In this document: in pieces, positions 8,100 through 21,155 of the stretch
Position numbering within the stretch: the stretch's first letter is position 1
Layout of the letters: each line of letters opens with the position of its first letter
Source of the DNA: Aulostomus chinensis
Lineage: Eukaryota > Chordata > Actinopteri > Syngnathiformes > Aulostomidae
Direction of reading: 5' to 3'
Assembly: GCA_037954235.1 (NCBI GenBank)
Contig: JBBMOA010000009.1
Coordinates: 22,749,126 to 22,813,125, forward strand
Length of the DNA stretch: 64,000 bases
The notes under the pieces: model-generated
The model's input: the letters and a program-made list of their open reading frames with translations, nothing else
Database searches by the model: none
What the model was told of the DNA's origin: nothing
Made by a program: the position numbers and the translations under genes

Positions 8100-9672
8100 A
8101 TGTCTGCTTGGATACTCAACAGTAGTGGCTGCTGGTCTTTCAAGGAGGGGAAGCTCATTTTTCATAACCTTTGTGATGCCCACTGCCCCATAGACCCCCC
8201 GAGACACTGAGCGTCCTATGGGTGGGACAAAGCCCAGCATTTATCCAATGACCGTCTAGTTTCGCTGCAGTGGAACAACTCGCTGTACGCGAGGAAGTTG
8301 CGCCGGTTACCTGTGATAAGAAGCTGATTCTGAACAAAAGGTGAAGGCTTTCTAGTGCGTATTTAGTCAATGCAATGTACACACAGCAGTGCGTATTTAA
8401 CCACTTTTTATTGATTTAGTTTTAGTGACATTTTAGGGGAAGCTGAGCTTCCCTTGCAGTCTTAGAGCACAAGCGACACGGCTGAGACAACACAGGTCAC
8501 CATGTTGTCCCTTGGAATAAAGAATATTGTTGCTGACTTGCACTGCCTTTATGTTTCCTACCTCATATACAGTAGAGGGGGAGCCTTGCGTGGAGCATTG
8601 CTTTGCTTGAAGACTTTTGAACCCCAATCTACCATGTTAGCTCCTTGGAATGTGGACTGTTCATTACTCTAGTTCTGGACTGAAATGATGCAGCACAGCC
8701 TTCATTTATGTTTTTGGCAATATTTGTTTATAACTTGTGTGCTTACAAAGCGCAAGTCAGAAGTGTTTGCATTACTCTGACATTTAACACTTGTGTTAAC
8801 TCTTTGATAAGTGTGTCCTTGTAAAGGGAAGGGATACTTTGTTCTGATTATTGCCATGGGTTTTTGTACACACATAACCCATTGTGGGACATTGATTGGT
8901 GATGTTTTGTTTCCAGTTGGAAGCTGGTTTAAGGTCAGAGAGTACATTGTTCTAATAAGTAATATGCATTTATACATTCATACACACATTTACACAAAGA
9001 CATTCATACCTTAGATTTTTTCTTTCTCTCATTAGGAAACTATTCTCAGGACAGACAGAAGTTTGTTTGAATAAGTGATATGCTGGGTTGGAACACAACT
9101 GAGTGCTCTCCCTTTTATTCTTTAATCTGGCCAGAACAAATGACATTCTTCAAGATTGGTGGAGCATTATATCATGAGGTTCCACAAGGCTAGCTTTAAT
9201 TGGGAAGTGTAAGAGAAGTATCATAATGGCACTAATATCCTTCATCTCTGTTCAAAGGGACAACAGACTTTCCCTGCCCCAGAGGGAGGCACTAATGCCA
9301 GAGTACGCTACTCCATGATATTTCATGTACACAAGGTATAGAATTTTGAAATGCTGTTTTCTGGACTTTGAAAAGTCTGGAATTTTGTGTGAAAATCTTA
9401 ATAGAGTATGGACATTTTTCTCTCTCGCAGTCAAATTTAATAGTACGCTCAAAAGGCACATAATCTTGTAAAATTAGAAATACGGGAAGTAAGCACATAA
9501 AGACATATGATTTCGCTTACTGCTTGGTTCTGGAATGATATCAAATCAAAACTTGTGTAGCTACTTTTTCAGCTTGAGGAGGCAGTCGTCTGAAGCTGCG
9601 AAGTAAACATTACAATTAAGGAAATCACACTGCCATGTTTAAATTTTTTGGGGGGTTATCTGAAACAACTTA
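8100..9672. other. Gene-less stretch
   Basis: About 1.6 kb of AT-rich sequence with only short random ORFs. I recognise no exon, repeat or transposon end. Confidence 0.5.
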
Positions 9673-9737
9673 CTGGTGGCACGATGGTGCATTGGTTAGC
9701 ACTGTCGCCTCACAGCAAGAAGGTTCAAGTCCAGGGG
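9673..9737 (+). mobile_element. SINE fragment: tRNA-like head only
   Basis: This 65-bp piece matches the head of the full SINE at 35828 (GGTGGCACGATGGTGCA, then the block containing CACTGTCGCCTCACAGCA), up to a decayed B box. The body and tail are missing. Confidence 0.75.
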
Positions 9738-9897
9738 AACGCGTGGGGTTGCTGTGAAAAATGGCCGCCTAAGAGCCGAGCTCCCAAACAGAGCAGCCCA
9801 AATACCTTGAAATGGGCTAAATAGAGTTTACTCTACAATGTTTATCGTGTGGCTGTAAGCTTTCCATTGATAAAGTGTGTTGGATATCAGTTGTTTG

Positions 9898-10188
9898 ATG
9901 GCAAAGGGGCGAGGACATGGCCAGGGTAGCCAGAGAAGCAAACAACCACGGTGTTGACTACTGCAGGTGGCAGTGAACAAAATGCGGAGGCAGATGTTTT
10001 ATCTGCACTGCAAGATTCGATTGGAAGAGATACGGGTGAACTCAACAATGTCAGTAAGTTATTGGCGGTCCTACAAGCTGATATGGAGCAAGTTAACCCA
10101 ACATTCGCACGGATGTAAATGATGTCATACAGCGCCTGGAGGCAGCCAAAAGCAGGATTTCTGAATTGGAAGATGAAAACGCTAGCCA
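9898..10188 (+). pseudogene. L1-like retrotransposon ORF1 fossil
   Basis: The start MAKGRGHGQGSQRSKQ matches the basic N-terminus common in fish L1-type ORF1 proteins. After a frameshift the translation continues as coiled-coil-like sequence (EADVLSALQDSIGRDTGELN), and after a second frame change as VIQRLEAAKSRISELEDENA, a leucine-heptad segment typical of ORF1p. At least two frame changes mean it is dead. No ORF2 is seen downstream. Confidence 0.6.
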
Positions 10189-10278
10189 TTAGTGGAAGGG
10201 AGTGTTAAGAAGTGCTCAAACACTCGGCTTCTCAAGTCTACACGAAAAATCCCACAGCTTCACAAAACACACCACTGG

Positions 10279-10790
10279 ATTCCTGACAAAAATCCCTACA
10301 AAAATATGGTATTATATTCCACTTTGGAGCAAAATATGCAGAGTTATTTGCTTTTTACACACTAAAAATGTCAAAATCCTCCTTTGCTGTCCACTAACAC
10401 AGATGGCAGGGCTTTGTTGTCTGTTGTCATGGAAACCAAAAGGGGAGCATCTCGACCCTCATGTACATACTCTCAAACAAATGCTTCTAGCTTCTAAACT
10501 AAAACACCCACACCTTCAAGTTCATTGAATTCCTGACAAAAAAACTCTACGAAAAGATAGTTTTACACTCCACTTTTGACCAACATATGGTGAGTCATGA
10601 ACGAGTTTCACACAACATATGGCAAAATCCTCCTGTGCTCTCCACTCTGACACAGATGGCAGGGAGAGAGAGCAGAGAAGGGAAAGGCTCTTAAAGGGCC
10701 AGCTAGCAGCTCTGCATTCACGCTGCATCACACTGAGGCTTCTATCTCCTAAACTACACAGCCTAGGGATGAGCCAATTACACCGGCGTT
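10279..10790 (+). repeat. Two-copy diverged direct repeat, period about 250 bp
   Basis: Bases 10279-10411 and 10529-10664 both run from ATTCCTGACAAAAA to ACACAGATGGCAGGG with clear but imperfect similarity between. The weaker part that follows each copy also corresponds (both contain a CTTCTA...CCTAAACTA-like stretch), so about two full units of ~250 bp are present. It lies just after the L1-like ORF1 fossil but I cannot show a link. Confidence 0.7.
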
Positions 10791-10987
10791 TGGCACCCAG
10801 CCGCTCAGGCCCTGACAATGCTGCTTGCAGCTTTAATTTACATCCGACTTACTTCCTACAACCAATAGGTGGAGCTATGACTAAAGGTCCATTCAGACAG
10901 AAGACGATGTTTGCAGCTATTTTAAATAATTTATTTTTGATTTACATGTTTTATTTACATGTAAATATTTATATGTATATGTACTTA

Positions 10988-11083
10988 GCCTCTCGCCCGC
11001 TGCAGCTGGGATAGGCTCCAGCCCACCCATGACCCTTAACAGGAATAAGCAGAAGAAAACGGGTGGATGGATAAATGGATTTT
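10988..11083 (+). mobile_element. SINE fragment: 3' body and tail
   Basis: About 95 bp matching the 3' end of the full SINE at 35828 (CTGGGATAGGCTCCAGCCCA, then CCTTAACAGGA, ending in GGATGGATAAATGGAT). It is 5'-truncated. Confidence 0.8.
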
Positions 11084-11862
11084 AACCCTTGACCTTTCCC
11101 TGACTGTGAAGAGTGTGTGCGTAAAGCTAACCAGACCTTATCACATCAGTGTTGTCACAACTATCTGAAAATATTGCATTTTCTACCAGGAATCATGGGA
11201 ATGTTCAGCATTTTGCTTGCTCAGGTACCCTGCTCGCTTGTGTTCCTGCAAAACTGTCTGATTATGCATGAAAAATTGTCCATAATCCATTATTTTTCAC
11301 ATAGCATTGTATAAATGTTTCATGAGAATACAGTAAATTTGACCCCAAGCTGCATTATATTTCCAAAATAATTTTCCTGTTGAAGAGTGGAAGAGTACAT
11401 ACATGGTGCAGTACAGATACAGTATAGTGCGCATGAACACAGAGGCGGCGCCCTGTCAACCATCACATCCTTACAGTTAATGTAATCGCTGCCGGCCTCC
11501 TCAACTGTCATCTCACCTCGCAAAATAAACAGCGAGTGTGTGTTGCAAGTAAGACAGCTATTACAAATGCAGTAATGTGGACTGGCAGAAGTGTGAAATC
11601 AGAGGCTTCTGGTCACAGTTGAAAATCCACATTAAGGTCCAGTTAGAGACAGAGACCAGAGATTAACAGGGAGGTTAAACGAATTGCCACAATTAGTAGG
11701 AAACACAGGGGTTACAGGGCTGAATCTGGGCTGCAAGACTTATCGTGAGATACCGCTGTTCCTTGAATGAGGGCATTTAAGCACCATAAAGCAAAAAGAA
11801 GAAAAGCTCCCCTGCAAATGGGGAGGGAAAATTGATACCATAGCAGATTTCCATTCTGTAAA
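11084..11862. other. Gene-less stretch
   Basis: Sequence between two SINE pieces; I see no exon or other element. Confidence 0.45.
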
Positions 11863-11872
11863 TGCATTTTTT

Positions 11873-12184
11873 CCCCATCCATCCATCCATCCATTTTCTT
11901 CTGCTTATCCTTTTAAGGGTCGCAGGGGGGCTGGAGCCTATCCCAGGGCAAGAGGCGGGGTTCACCCTGGACAGGTCACCAGTCCATCACAGGGCCAACA
12001 CATAGAGACAAACAACCATTCACTCTCACAGTCACACCTACGGTCAATTTAGAGTATCAATCAGCCTCGTCGCCTCTTGATGTCTTTGGACTGTGGGAGG
12101 AAGCTGGAGTACCAGAGAGAACCCACACAGGAACAGGGAGAACATGCAGACTCCACACAGAAAGATCCCGTGCTCCAGCCGGGG
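11873..12184 (-). mobile_element. 5'-truncated SINE, minus strand, with 10-bp target duplication
   Basis: The minus strand reads as the body and GGAT-rich tail of the SINE at 35828, but the tRNA-like head is missing. Direct repeats TGCATTTTTT flank it at 11863-11872 and 12185-12194, so the head loss is consistent with truncation at insertion by target-primed reverse transcription rather than later deletion. Confidence 0.8.
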
Positions 12185-12194
12185 TGCATTTTTT

Positions 12195-15100
12195 TTCCTT
12201 TGGAAAAACGGTGGCCAGGGATTTGATATAGCTTGAAGTGCTCTTGTTTTTTTTGTCATGTTCTCAAAATAATTTCACACTTTCTCTAAATATATCATTC
12301 TACAGGACTCTATCAATCACCATGAATATAGCGAGACTTATTTGTTCGGGGAGGAAACAGCCACACGACAAATATAGATTTCAGCATCTGACTTGTCTAT
12401 TTTTGCTGTCTCTTTTAAATCTGTGTTTGTTTGCTGTCCATGTAATGAGCTCCATATCACTGATCCTTATGGTTGTTGGCCAAGAACAAGTTCTGATGCA
12501 AACAGCTCTAAAAATATGATTTACTCTTTTCTTTTTTTCAGTCAGTCCATATGTTTATAAAGATACTGCGTTCAAATATAACAACTTTGAAGTTGTTTGG
12601 AATTATTTTCTTGTGAGGTTGCTTGATGTCAGTTTCCCCTATTGAAAAGCTTGCCAAGCTAAATATAACCAGACTTATCTCTCTGCATGGGAGATGTATG
12701 GTACTGATTTTTCTCATTTATCTCTCTAATCTGAATCATTCTGCACATGGTCATGTTGGTGCGTGAAGGCAGACGGGCAGGAAGTTAGCAACTTGACCAT
12801 TAATTATTGCAAAATAAGTACAAACTACATTTACAAAATACAAAAACGAGGCGGTGCGAACGGGGGAACAATCAGGTGAGTGAATATCTTAACTAATGGC
12901 ACAACAACAAACAGGTAGGGGAAGCAGAGGGGAAGGGAAGGAGCTGATTGGATGAGAAACACTACAAAGAAGGCTGCTGCTGACGCACATTAAAAAAGGA
13001 GGGAAACACTTGAATCAGGGAAGAAAGCGATACATAAAATGAAACCTGAACTGAGTCCATGATTGCAGCGAAGAACTTGATTAAAAAAATGAGAGTCTCT
13101 TCATCCCCGGATCCCTCTTTCCGTCTCTTTCCACCTGTCTGTTTTGTCGCTCTCTCTCTCTTGCCTCCTCCCCATTACATCTGGTGCTGCTCGACGTCTC
13201 TGCTTGTTAAAGGCTATTTTTTTTGTCACAGCTGTTCACATGTGCTTGGGGAATTGAAGGTTCTGTCTTGACTAAACTACATGTGGTTCTAGACCTAACC
13301 GTGATGTGTCAGAAGATAACTTCTGTGAAAGTTGATTGTTTTTTGTTTTTGTTTTTTTAAAAGCACCAGAGATTCCCCTCACGGGCTTCTGTACTCTTTG
13401 AAAGTGAAAATGATTGCAGTACAGATGAGATTGTGACACAGAATAAACCAAATGAAGTGTTACTGTATGTCGGTCCGTTGAAGTCAAGCTTAGCTCGTAT
13501 CCTGATAAATTAGCTGATGATCAACTGTTCCAAGCCTGCCCACATCAGCTGCTGACCCAGTTATCTCTTTCCAATCCTTCTATTGGCTGAGATGATCCCC
13601 TTCCACCGACTACACTGCCAAATGTTATTCAAGGCGCCTTATTTAAGCTGCTGCCTACATTTCCTGTTTCCTCTGTTTGCTCCCACCTCCACCCCAGCTC
13701 CTCCTTTACATGCTGCATCCGACTTAATCACCTCTGCTGTCATTGTTGCCGACTCTGTTGTGTAACCCATTGGGGGTTGGGGGGGGGGGGGGGGGGGGCT
13801 TTGCCACTGCTGCTCTCTTTGCCTTTGTTTCATGAATGCAACATGGAAGAGCAGGGAGGTCCCGCAACAGAAGTCCACATTAAACACGAGAGGTGATACA
13901 AAAATATCAGTTATTGTTTGTATTTTTCTGTATCCCTTAATAATCATCGCTGGAGAAACGTAGGACGACAGTTCACATAAACAAGATGCTAACTTGATAG
14001 GAGGTTCTTTTATTCCCACAATGTACCACACCAGGAGATATTAAAAGGAGTATTCATCCACAGGTGTGAATCCTAAATAACAACTGAAAACAACAGAGAC
14101 ACACAGGGAAGAGGAGAGTCTCACACAGGATGAATGGCAGATAATGAAAAAGCTGATAAATATCTGTTATGAAAATCTGGATGAATGTGTATGAATATAT
14201 GAATATTGAAGCCGGGTCAGAATGGCACTGATGAATGATGTTTATCCAAGATTTTGGCAATAGTGAAAAGAGAGAAACGAATGATGGCGTGCTAAGTTAG
14301 TGGAATACATTCTCTAGCACTCTGCGGATGGCAATATCATAATATTTATGAGATTAAGACAATACACTGAATCAAATACTGCTGCGTAGACGTCATTTTC
14401 TGCCAACACATAAATAGAGTGATGGGTGGAGGAAACAATGATTGGATTAAAACATGCGCACACCAATTCTCCGCTCGCTCTGATTTTTCTCCTTTTGATT
14501 TTGTTTTACTCTCACTGTAAATCCCAAACCCAGAGGAATATTTGTCAAATTCATCCAGGCTGGGCCTTTTTTTGGGTGAACTTTTGTGAACGCGTGTTTT
14601 ACTTTTTTCCCCACGATGCAACCTGCTGCTGTTTACACAATCTGCTGATTCTAGAATTGCAAAGCACAACTAGTCACAGGAGTCAGTTTGAATACTTTTC
14701 CAATTTCACCTGGTTGTCGGAACAAATTCAGATCACGTCACGGACGAATTATACCAGAATTCATCCGTAGCAGGATAGCGATGGTACAATCCCACTTTAA
14801 GAATTGTTTTAAAGTTTGGGAAAAGTCAGTAGGCCAGAGAAGTGAACTCAACAAAAGAATGTGTTCTATTTCCAATCCATTATTACGGTCAACCTTTATG
14901 GCAGCTTTGTACACAGACCCCTGTGTGTCTTGAGAGACGTTGACTGACAGCCACATCAAGCTGTGGCAAAACAATCAGCAACAAGATCAACAGAAGCAAC
15001 TAAAAGTCTGGTCCAAAAAAACAAAACAAAAAAGTAACTTTTCTTTCATTTTTTCCCCCCTCAGTTGCTGACAATGGTAAAAAATTAGCATCATGTCAGA

Positions 15101-18100
15101 TTATGAGGGTAAGTTCATTGAATAATTGGTCACGCATCTGCTCCATTTGTCTTACTTAAGACTTGAGAGCAGACAGGTGGAACCATGTAAAGCAAATCAG
15201 CAGGCAGGAACTTATTTTATTAACAAATACAAAACAAGGCCTCAGAAACTAGCAGATGAAGCTGGAGTGGCTTGAGAGTGAGCAGGCTGAAGGCAAAATG
15301 ATGTGACGAAGACACAATGAAACAACGAAACTCAAATACAACTGACGAGACGATGAAGTATAGGTGGTTTTTTTTCCCCCAGACGTGTCAGTACCATAAT
15401 ATACCCAAAAAAAGCAGATTTTCCAGCTCAGCATCATGTTCCCTGTTGCTGTTTACTGTGGAAACCCCCCGGAGACCACAGTAACCAGTATGTAAAGCTG
15501 CAATGCTATGAACTGTGGGTAGCTCCCTCAGGCAAAGTCTGCAGAAAAGTGGACATACAGAAAGAGGGCATTAAGGGCTCAAAATGTTAGAAATGGAGTC
15601 CACATGCACTTGATGACTTGACAACGGGAGAGTCCATAAGCCCTCTCGGATTTTGCAGTTACGCATCTCTAAGTCTGTAACTGTGCGGACGGGGGAGAAG
15701 GCTGAAAACAGGAGGTGAAGCAGAAGCAGAACACTACAGTGGTAAACAAAAAACATACGGAGAAACTAAATGGGTCCATAACAGTCAAAACTGGGGAGCC
15801 TGAATTTCAAAAAATGACGTGCACTTGCGCCGCCGCTCAGGTAGCAATGACTGTGAGGTTTAGGTGGCAGTGTTGTTTCTTGATTTTCTCAAACAGAATC
15901 CATTTATTCTTCCCAGTCAAAACACGCGCCACACCTAACGTTACTGGCACCTACACGACTGAATATGGACGTTACTCTGTTCGTTTCCTGACGTCAGACG
16001 ACCCTGATGCTTGCTCACCCGCCGGGAGACGGACCTCAGTGACCTCTGGGCGAAGGTTTAATTTAGGCTCAAAGCTTTGCTGGTGGACTCGAAGGCGCAG
16101 TCTTCAACCAACCATGGCAGATATGCAATACAGCACATCAATACACAGGCATTGCACTACAGGGCAACACAGTGAAAAATCAGTAAATGAATAATGATAA
16201 TCAATGTCATGAATAATGATGTGATAATTGTTATGCACAGCAAGAACAAACTTCCACAGCACTTTGCTTTTTTTTTTTTTATTGCCACTGTATTGGAACG
16301 TTAGTCGAAACAGGTGTGGAAAACCTTATGTTGAGTGTAAACACCTCCGTAAAAATATAAAATCTTAAAAGCACAAACACTTCATTCATTCCAACAACAG
16401 ACAAACAAAAAGAACAAACAAAACCTTCCCGGCAATGAACAACAATCTGCAGTCTTCATGTCAACACAGCCTTTTCTGCCACTCCTCTTTTATTCTTCTT
16501 GTGACATATTGCTAATTGCCACCTTTTTAATTCTGCATAATTTAGCATGGAAGATTTGTTTCCTTTGAAAGAACATTTTTAGCAGGTTTCTAGTTTTCAG
16601 GGTCTGAGAGTCAGCGCACCTCTTTTGTTAATCCAAAATTAAAGCTGAATTGCGTCCCGCTGATGAACATCCAGTCCATTCAAGCTGTCTCTCAATGAGC
16701 TCTCACTGTGTTTATTAATGGTCAGGTAAAACGCTGCACTTCACGTTAAAACGCTGTTTTGTGAATGCGGTGACATTCCCAGAATGCCAGGAAGGTGCTC
16801 GTTACATCCACTTAGCCCTTCAGCTAACTCCACGAGGGATAAATAATTCAACCTTCTGACGTTTAATCTTCCAAATGTTATCAAGCCAAATTAATCGACA
16901 CGTGAGTGAAAGGGGTCGTTTCGTGGGGGAGGCGAGATGCTCAGAACGGTAGTAGCAGAGTAGCCCACAGCGGTCTGTCTATGACGCAAAGTTGGATACT
17001 GTCACTTCAACTGCTCACATGATCCACCGGTCGATGTCATTATTCAAATGTTTTATCCTTCTCTCACTTGTGCCCACACACACGGTTCCTAGAGCTCTCT
17101 CCCCTGGCTGCTTTACTTCAAGGTCGCAGCAAAAATGAAAACTGCTGGAATCCGAGTACGTAAGAAATACTGATTAAAAAAAACAAAACAAATCAACTAA
17201 ATCAAAACTGAAAATCCCTGTCGAAACATTTTCAATTGGTTGTGTAAATTCAATCAACCGCATCATATTTGCTCTGTCTTGGTGATTACACCAAGCCGCT
17301 TGTGTATATCACCTCTATCCAGATTTTGTGATAAGCTTAAGATAATTTGTTGTAGCAGAATTATTCGCGTTAAACAACATAAATAAATAAATAAAACAAA
17401 TAATTCAATCACACTCATTCACAGCTTATCCGGATCGCAGTTCTCCCCCAAGTTTACTCACTCAGCATGGCGCCTTCATAACAAAAACAAGCACATCCTG
17501 CAGTCATTTCCCTTCCTCCCAAACTGTGTCCCATAGCAACGACCAGTAATCCTTCCAGGGCTTTTATGAATGCAAACTTGATATGAGGAAACAACTTCAT
17601 TATTGGAGTATTTATTTTCCTGGTTGTACTTCCCTGATACTCAGCCTGTACACTAATCTACTTAGTGCTGGTGCAAAGCCGACACTCCAGGTGTCAAATA
17701 CTGTACGTTAATGAAAGGAAAATAATGTTTGACTCTTTTCCTCTTTTTTTTTCCTCTTTAGGAAACCTTGTGCGTCCTCGGTGGTTATTGTCATGACTGT
17801 AGCTCTTGTGTTTGAAGTACAGACACTCAATCTGGTTCAGGAATCAAGCCAAATGGTTTTATTACTGACATCTTGTTGATCATAATAGCCCCAAAAGTCA
17901 ACCGCTGGCCCAAACCGTGTAATGTCAATGTAGGCATAATTTTATTAAGTGCCATATAAAAGTGCTTAATGAAGTAGTGTGTCTCCGCCATCTTCTTCAG
18001 TTGTTTTTTTTTTTAGTTCTGATGTAGCATTTTATGTTAATCTGCGTTTGGGTGTGTGTGAAATTATTCTGTCTCCCTGCTCGTCTCCATCTGTTTCGAG

Positions 18101-19576
18101 CCCAAGCTCAAAGTGGCCTCAGGCAAAGACATTTCCAGGTGGGACGTAGTGGTCTTGGATGAGAAGACCCCTCCCCCCATGTCTCCATTACTACTACTCT
18201 CGTCTATGGCAGGAGCTTTTCTTTCTCTCCACTTCCTGCTCAAATGTTCAGTGTCTGGCTACTGATTTTTTTCTATTTCTGTTCGTCTCTTATGCTGCAG
18301 TAAACATGTTTATGTCCTCTGAATGACGTCAGAGGCGTTGGAGGGATGGAAGGCTTTCATTTCACCGATAACGTGGGTCAAAATGACCTCTTTTTGCCTG
18401 CCGGAGTCTTTAGAGTTTGGAGGAAGACTGGTGCAAAGTGAAATGGATGTTACAGCAGAGCCAGACCTCCATCTTTCTTTTCAAAAAGAGGTTTTTCAGA
18501 AAACTCATAACCTTTTAGACAGGACCTCGTTTATGCACTGGTTTACCTCAGGATGCCTCCATGACCGTCAATAAGAGCAGGATTTACATGGCCATCCTCC
18601 TCTTCAGATCAGATGTGAGCTGCTGGATAGTCCCTGGATTACTTGGATCTGGGTGGATTACTTTCACTATCTTCCAGGTCGCTACAGTTTATCTGCTCAG
18701 GCAGTGGGGGAGGCAGGAAGTGAGGCACTTCTGCTGCACCTCGTCATGCCCCCCCCGGTCTAGCCCCCCCCACCGTAGCATCCTCCTCCAGCGGCTGTGG
18801 GGACATCAAACTAAAGCTGCCGTCCTCCTGGCCAAACCAAACCACTGGACCGCATCGCAAACACTGGCGACGATGACAGGTTGCTTTCCTCTGCAGTGCT
18901 GTTCCCTCTCAGCCAGTCCACTTTTGCTTCCACTGAGAATCCTGCGTTTCCGCACAGAAACCAACCAAACACACTCCAAATGCTGGTGTAGCTCGGTCAC
19001 TCTGTCCTGATCAATGTGTAAAGAATCCTCCCATGAAATGTGCGGCGTGTTAAATGATCAGCCACCTTCCACTGGCTGGGGGGAATGAAGGGAGAAATTA
19101 CAACACAGCCTGAAGAACTCAGTTGCACGCTGACAGTAGGGATTATGAGTTTCCAGCAAATTCGACTGATTACAATAGGACTTTTCCTGTGAACTGTGTT
19201 GGCTAATGTTGAAAGATAAATATGTCCAAGAGAAATCACTCTCCAGAAGCCCTTTGCACTTGGAGAGCAGGCAGGTTCGCGTCTTCTTTTTCTCAAACCG
19301 AGACACCATGACCCAATTGGCTCAAGCTTTTTAGAAAGCCGATACAAAATAATACAAATGTAAGACCTGTGAAGTGAGTGAAGTTATGAGGGAGGGAGAA
19401 CAGAAGCAGAGCAGCCATTATGTGATTCAGGCCCTTTCAGTATTTGTACCGTAATCCAGTTTGTTTACAGGAATGAATGCATGTTTGTATATTGAAAGAA
19501 TCACACATCAGGGATATTTCAAGGTAAAGACCATCACTTTGGTGCGTCGTGCAGCAATTTCTTCTTTGCGGTTTGA
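12195..19576. other. Gene-less stretch: desert or intron, with one G run
   Basis: Only short random ORFs occur, the longest about 160 codons at 15715-16194 with no recognisable domain and no codon pattern arguing for it. A run of 20 G residues lies at 13779-13798, preceded by two shorter G runs. I recognise no transposon of useful length. Confidence 0.45.
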
Positions 19577-19962
19577 AGTCAGTCATTACTCCTCATTTCT
19601 CTTATCATCTTTTCAAGTCTTTTTCGTTGTGTTCCAAACAAGTTTTGAGGGCGCAGGCTGCTCAAAATTATGTGTGAAGGTGGCAGCTGTTGGCCATCCC
19701 TATTAATGTGTTCTGTTACCAGCAAGATGGCATGGGGATATTTTGATTTAAATGTCTCTGTTCGCTGGTGTTAGGGACATTCACTTTGACCGCCTGTGGA
19801 ATCACATTTCAAAGACGAGACTTTTTTTTCACCCAGCGTCCTCTTTGAAGCCAGTCATATTAATATCCCCTACCTTCCAGCCTGATGATGGCTGAGTAGC
19901 TGAGAAATGCACTGTCACATTCATAATAAATAACACAAGATAACTTAGTGCCTGCAAGAAAC
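19577..19962 (+). repeat. Non-coding duplicated block, copy 1
   Basis: Matches 20802-21155 in direct orientation over its whole length, with a ~28-bp indel near the start. Bases 19872-19946 (75 bp) appear identical to 21066-21140, and a further ~32-bp stretch containing TTTGATTTAAATGTCTCTG is also identical, while the rest differs by roughly 10-15% (eye estimate). No ORF is shared between copies, and no terminal repeats mark it as a transposon. Confidence 0.85.
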
Positions 19963-20801
19963 GAATCAAACTAGAAGCGCAGTGTAATATTCCTTGAGAA
20001 ATTACTGAAACTGTCCAGGGAAGAGAGTGGCTACATGTTTAATATGTTTATGAAAATTCATGTTTCATGGTGTACTGTTTGATTGACACATCTATGTTTC
20101 AGTGCATGTCATAAATTAGAGCGGTATTAATGTCTATGTACACAGAAGAGTTCGTTCCCATCGAGGAGATGAACATGAGAGCCAGGACTCCTGCTCTTCA
20201 CTCAGAGTGATACATTATGAACTAGAAGTGCTCTCATGGTGTGCAGACTTCCACTAGTGTGGAAATCAATGGAATATTCGGCGACATTTTGATTTTCATG
20301 ATGGTTAACAAATCATAACCCACTGTTTGATTGCCGTTTCTATATCTGAGTATAGGGAGGCGGTCCAATCGGCTGATTCACCCACTTCCAAATTGAATAC
20401 CTGCATTATTGTTCCTCTAAACTCGTATAACTTAACTATGAGAGTACAAGTGTAGTCAGAGGTTGCCATGGTAATGCTAACTGCTTAGTTTCTACTGAAC
20501 AAGACAAGAACTCTGCAGGCGACTGTGTTGAACGCGATGATATAAAACCTTTGAATCTGTTGTTTAAAATGTAGGAAATGCAAGTGAGCAGACTACTTTG
20601 AAAGACGGTATTTATGGAAGTGCGCGCGTGATCAAATAATGACATACACTTCAGCTGAAGCACAGGAGAGGGTCAAGAAAGTGTCACCCGAAACTTTCTA
20701 TATTAACGTTTACCCAAAAGTAATATCAGACGACCCAGCACCAAGTTTGCAGCGAACGACTGGCGTCATTTTCTTCCTTTTTTCGTACACTCTCGCCTTT
20801 A
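19963..20801. other. Gene-less spacer between the duplicated blocks
   Basis: About 840 bp of unique sequence; I recognise no exon or element. Confidence 0.45.
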
Positions 20802-21155
20802 CGTCAGTCATTACTCTTCATTTCCTTGTGTTCCAAACAAGTTTTTAGGGCGCAGGCGGCTCAGCATTATATGTGAAGGTGGCAGCTGCTGGCCATCTCT
20901 ATTAATGTTATCTGCTACAAGAGATGACACGAGGATATTTTGATTTAAATGTCTCTGTTCGCTGGCGTTAGGGGCATTCATTTTTACCGCCCGTGGAATC
21001 ATATTTCAAAGCCGAGACATATTTTCCCCGCGTCCTCTTTGAAGCCAGTCATATTAATGTCTCCCACCTTCCAGCCTGATGATGGCTGAGTAGCTGAGAA
21101 ATGCACTGTCACATTCATAATAAATAACACAAGATAACTTGGTGCCTGCGAGAAA
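20802..21155 (+). repeat. Non-coding duplicated block, copy 2
   Basis: Second copy of the block at 19577-19962, offset 1194-1225 bp. It includes the 75-bp identical core at 21066-21140 (from CCTTCCAGCCTGATGATGG to AACACAAGATAACTT). Confidence 0.85.

Noticed and set aside
15715..16194. 159-codon plus-strand ORF
   Set aside because: Longest non-repetitive ORF in the desert, but with no recognisable domain and no splice context; this length is expected by chance in more than 50 kb read in six frames.
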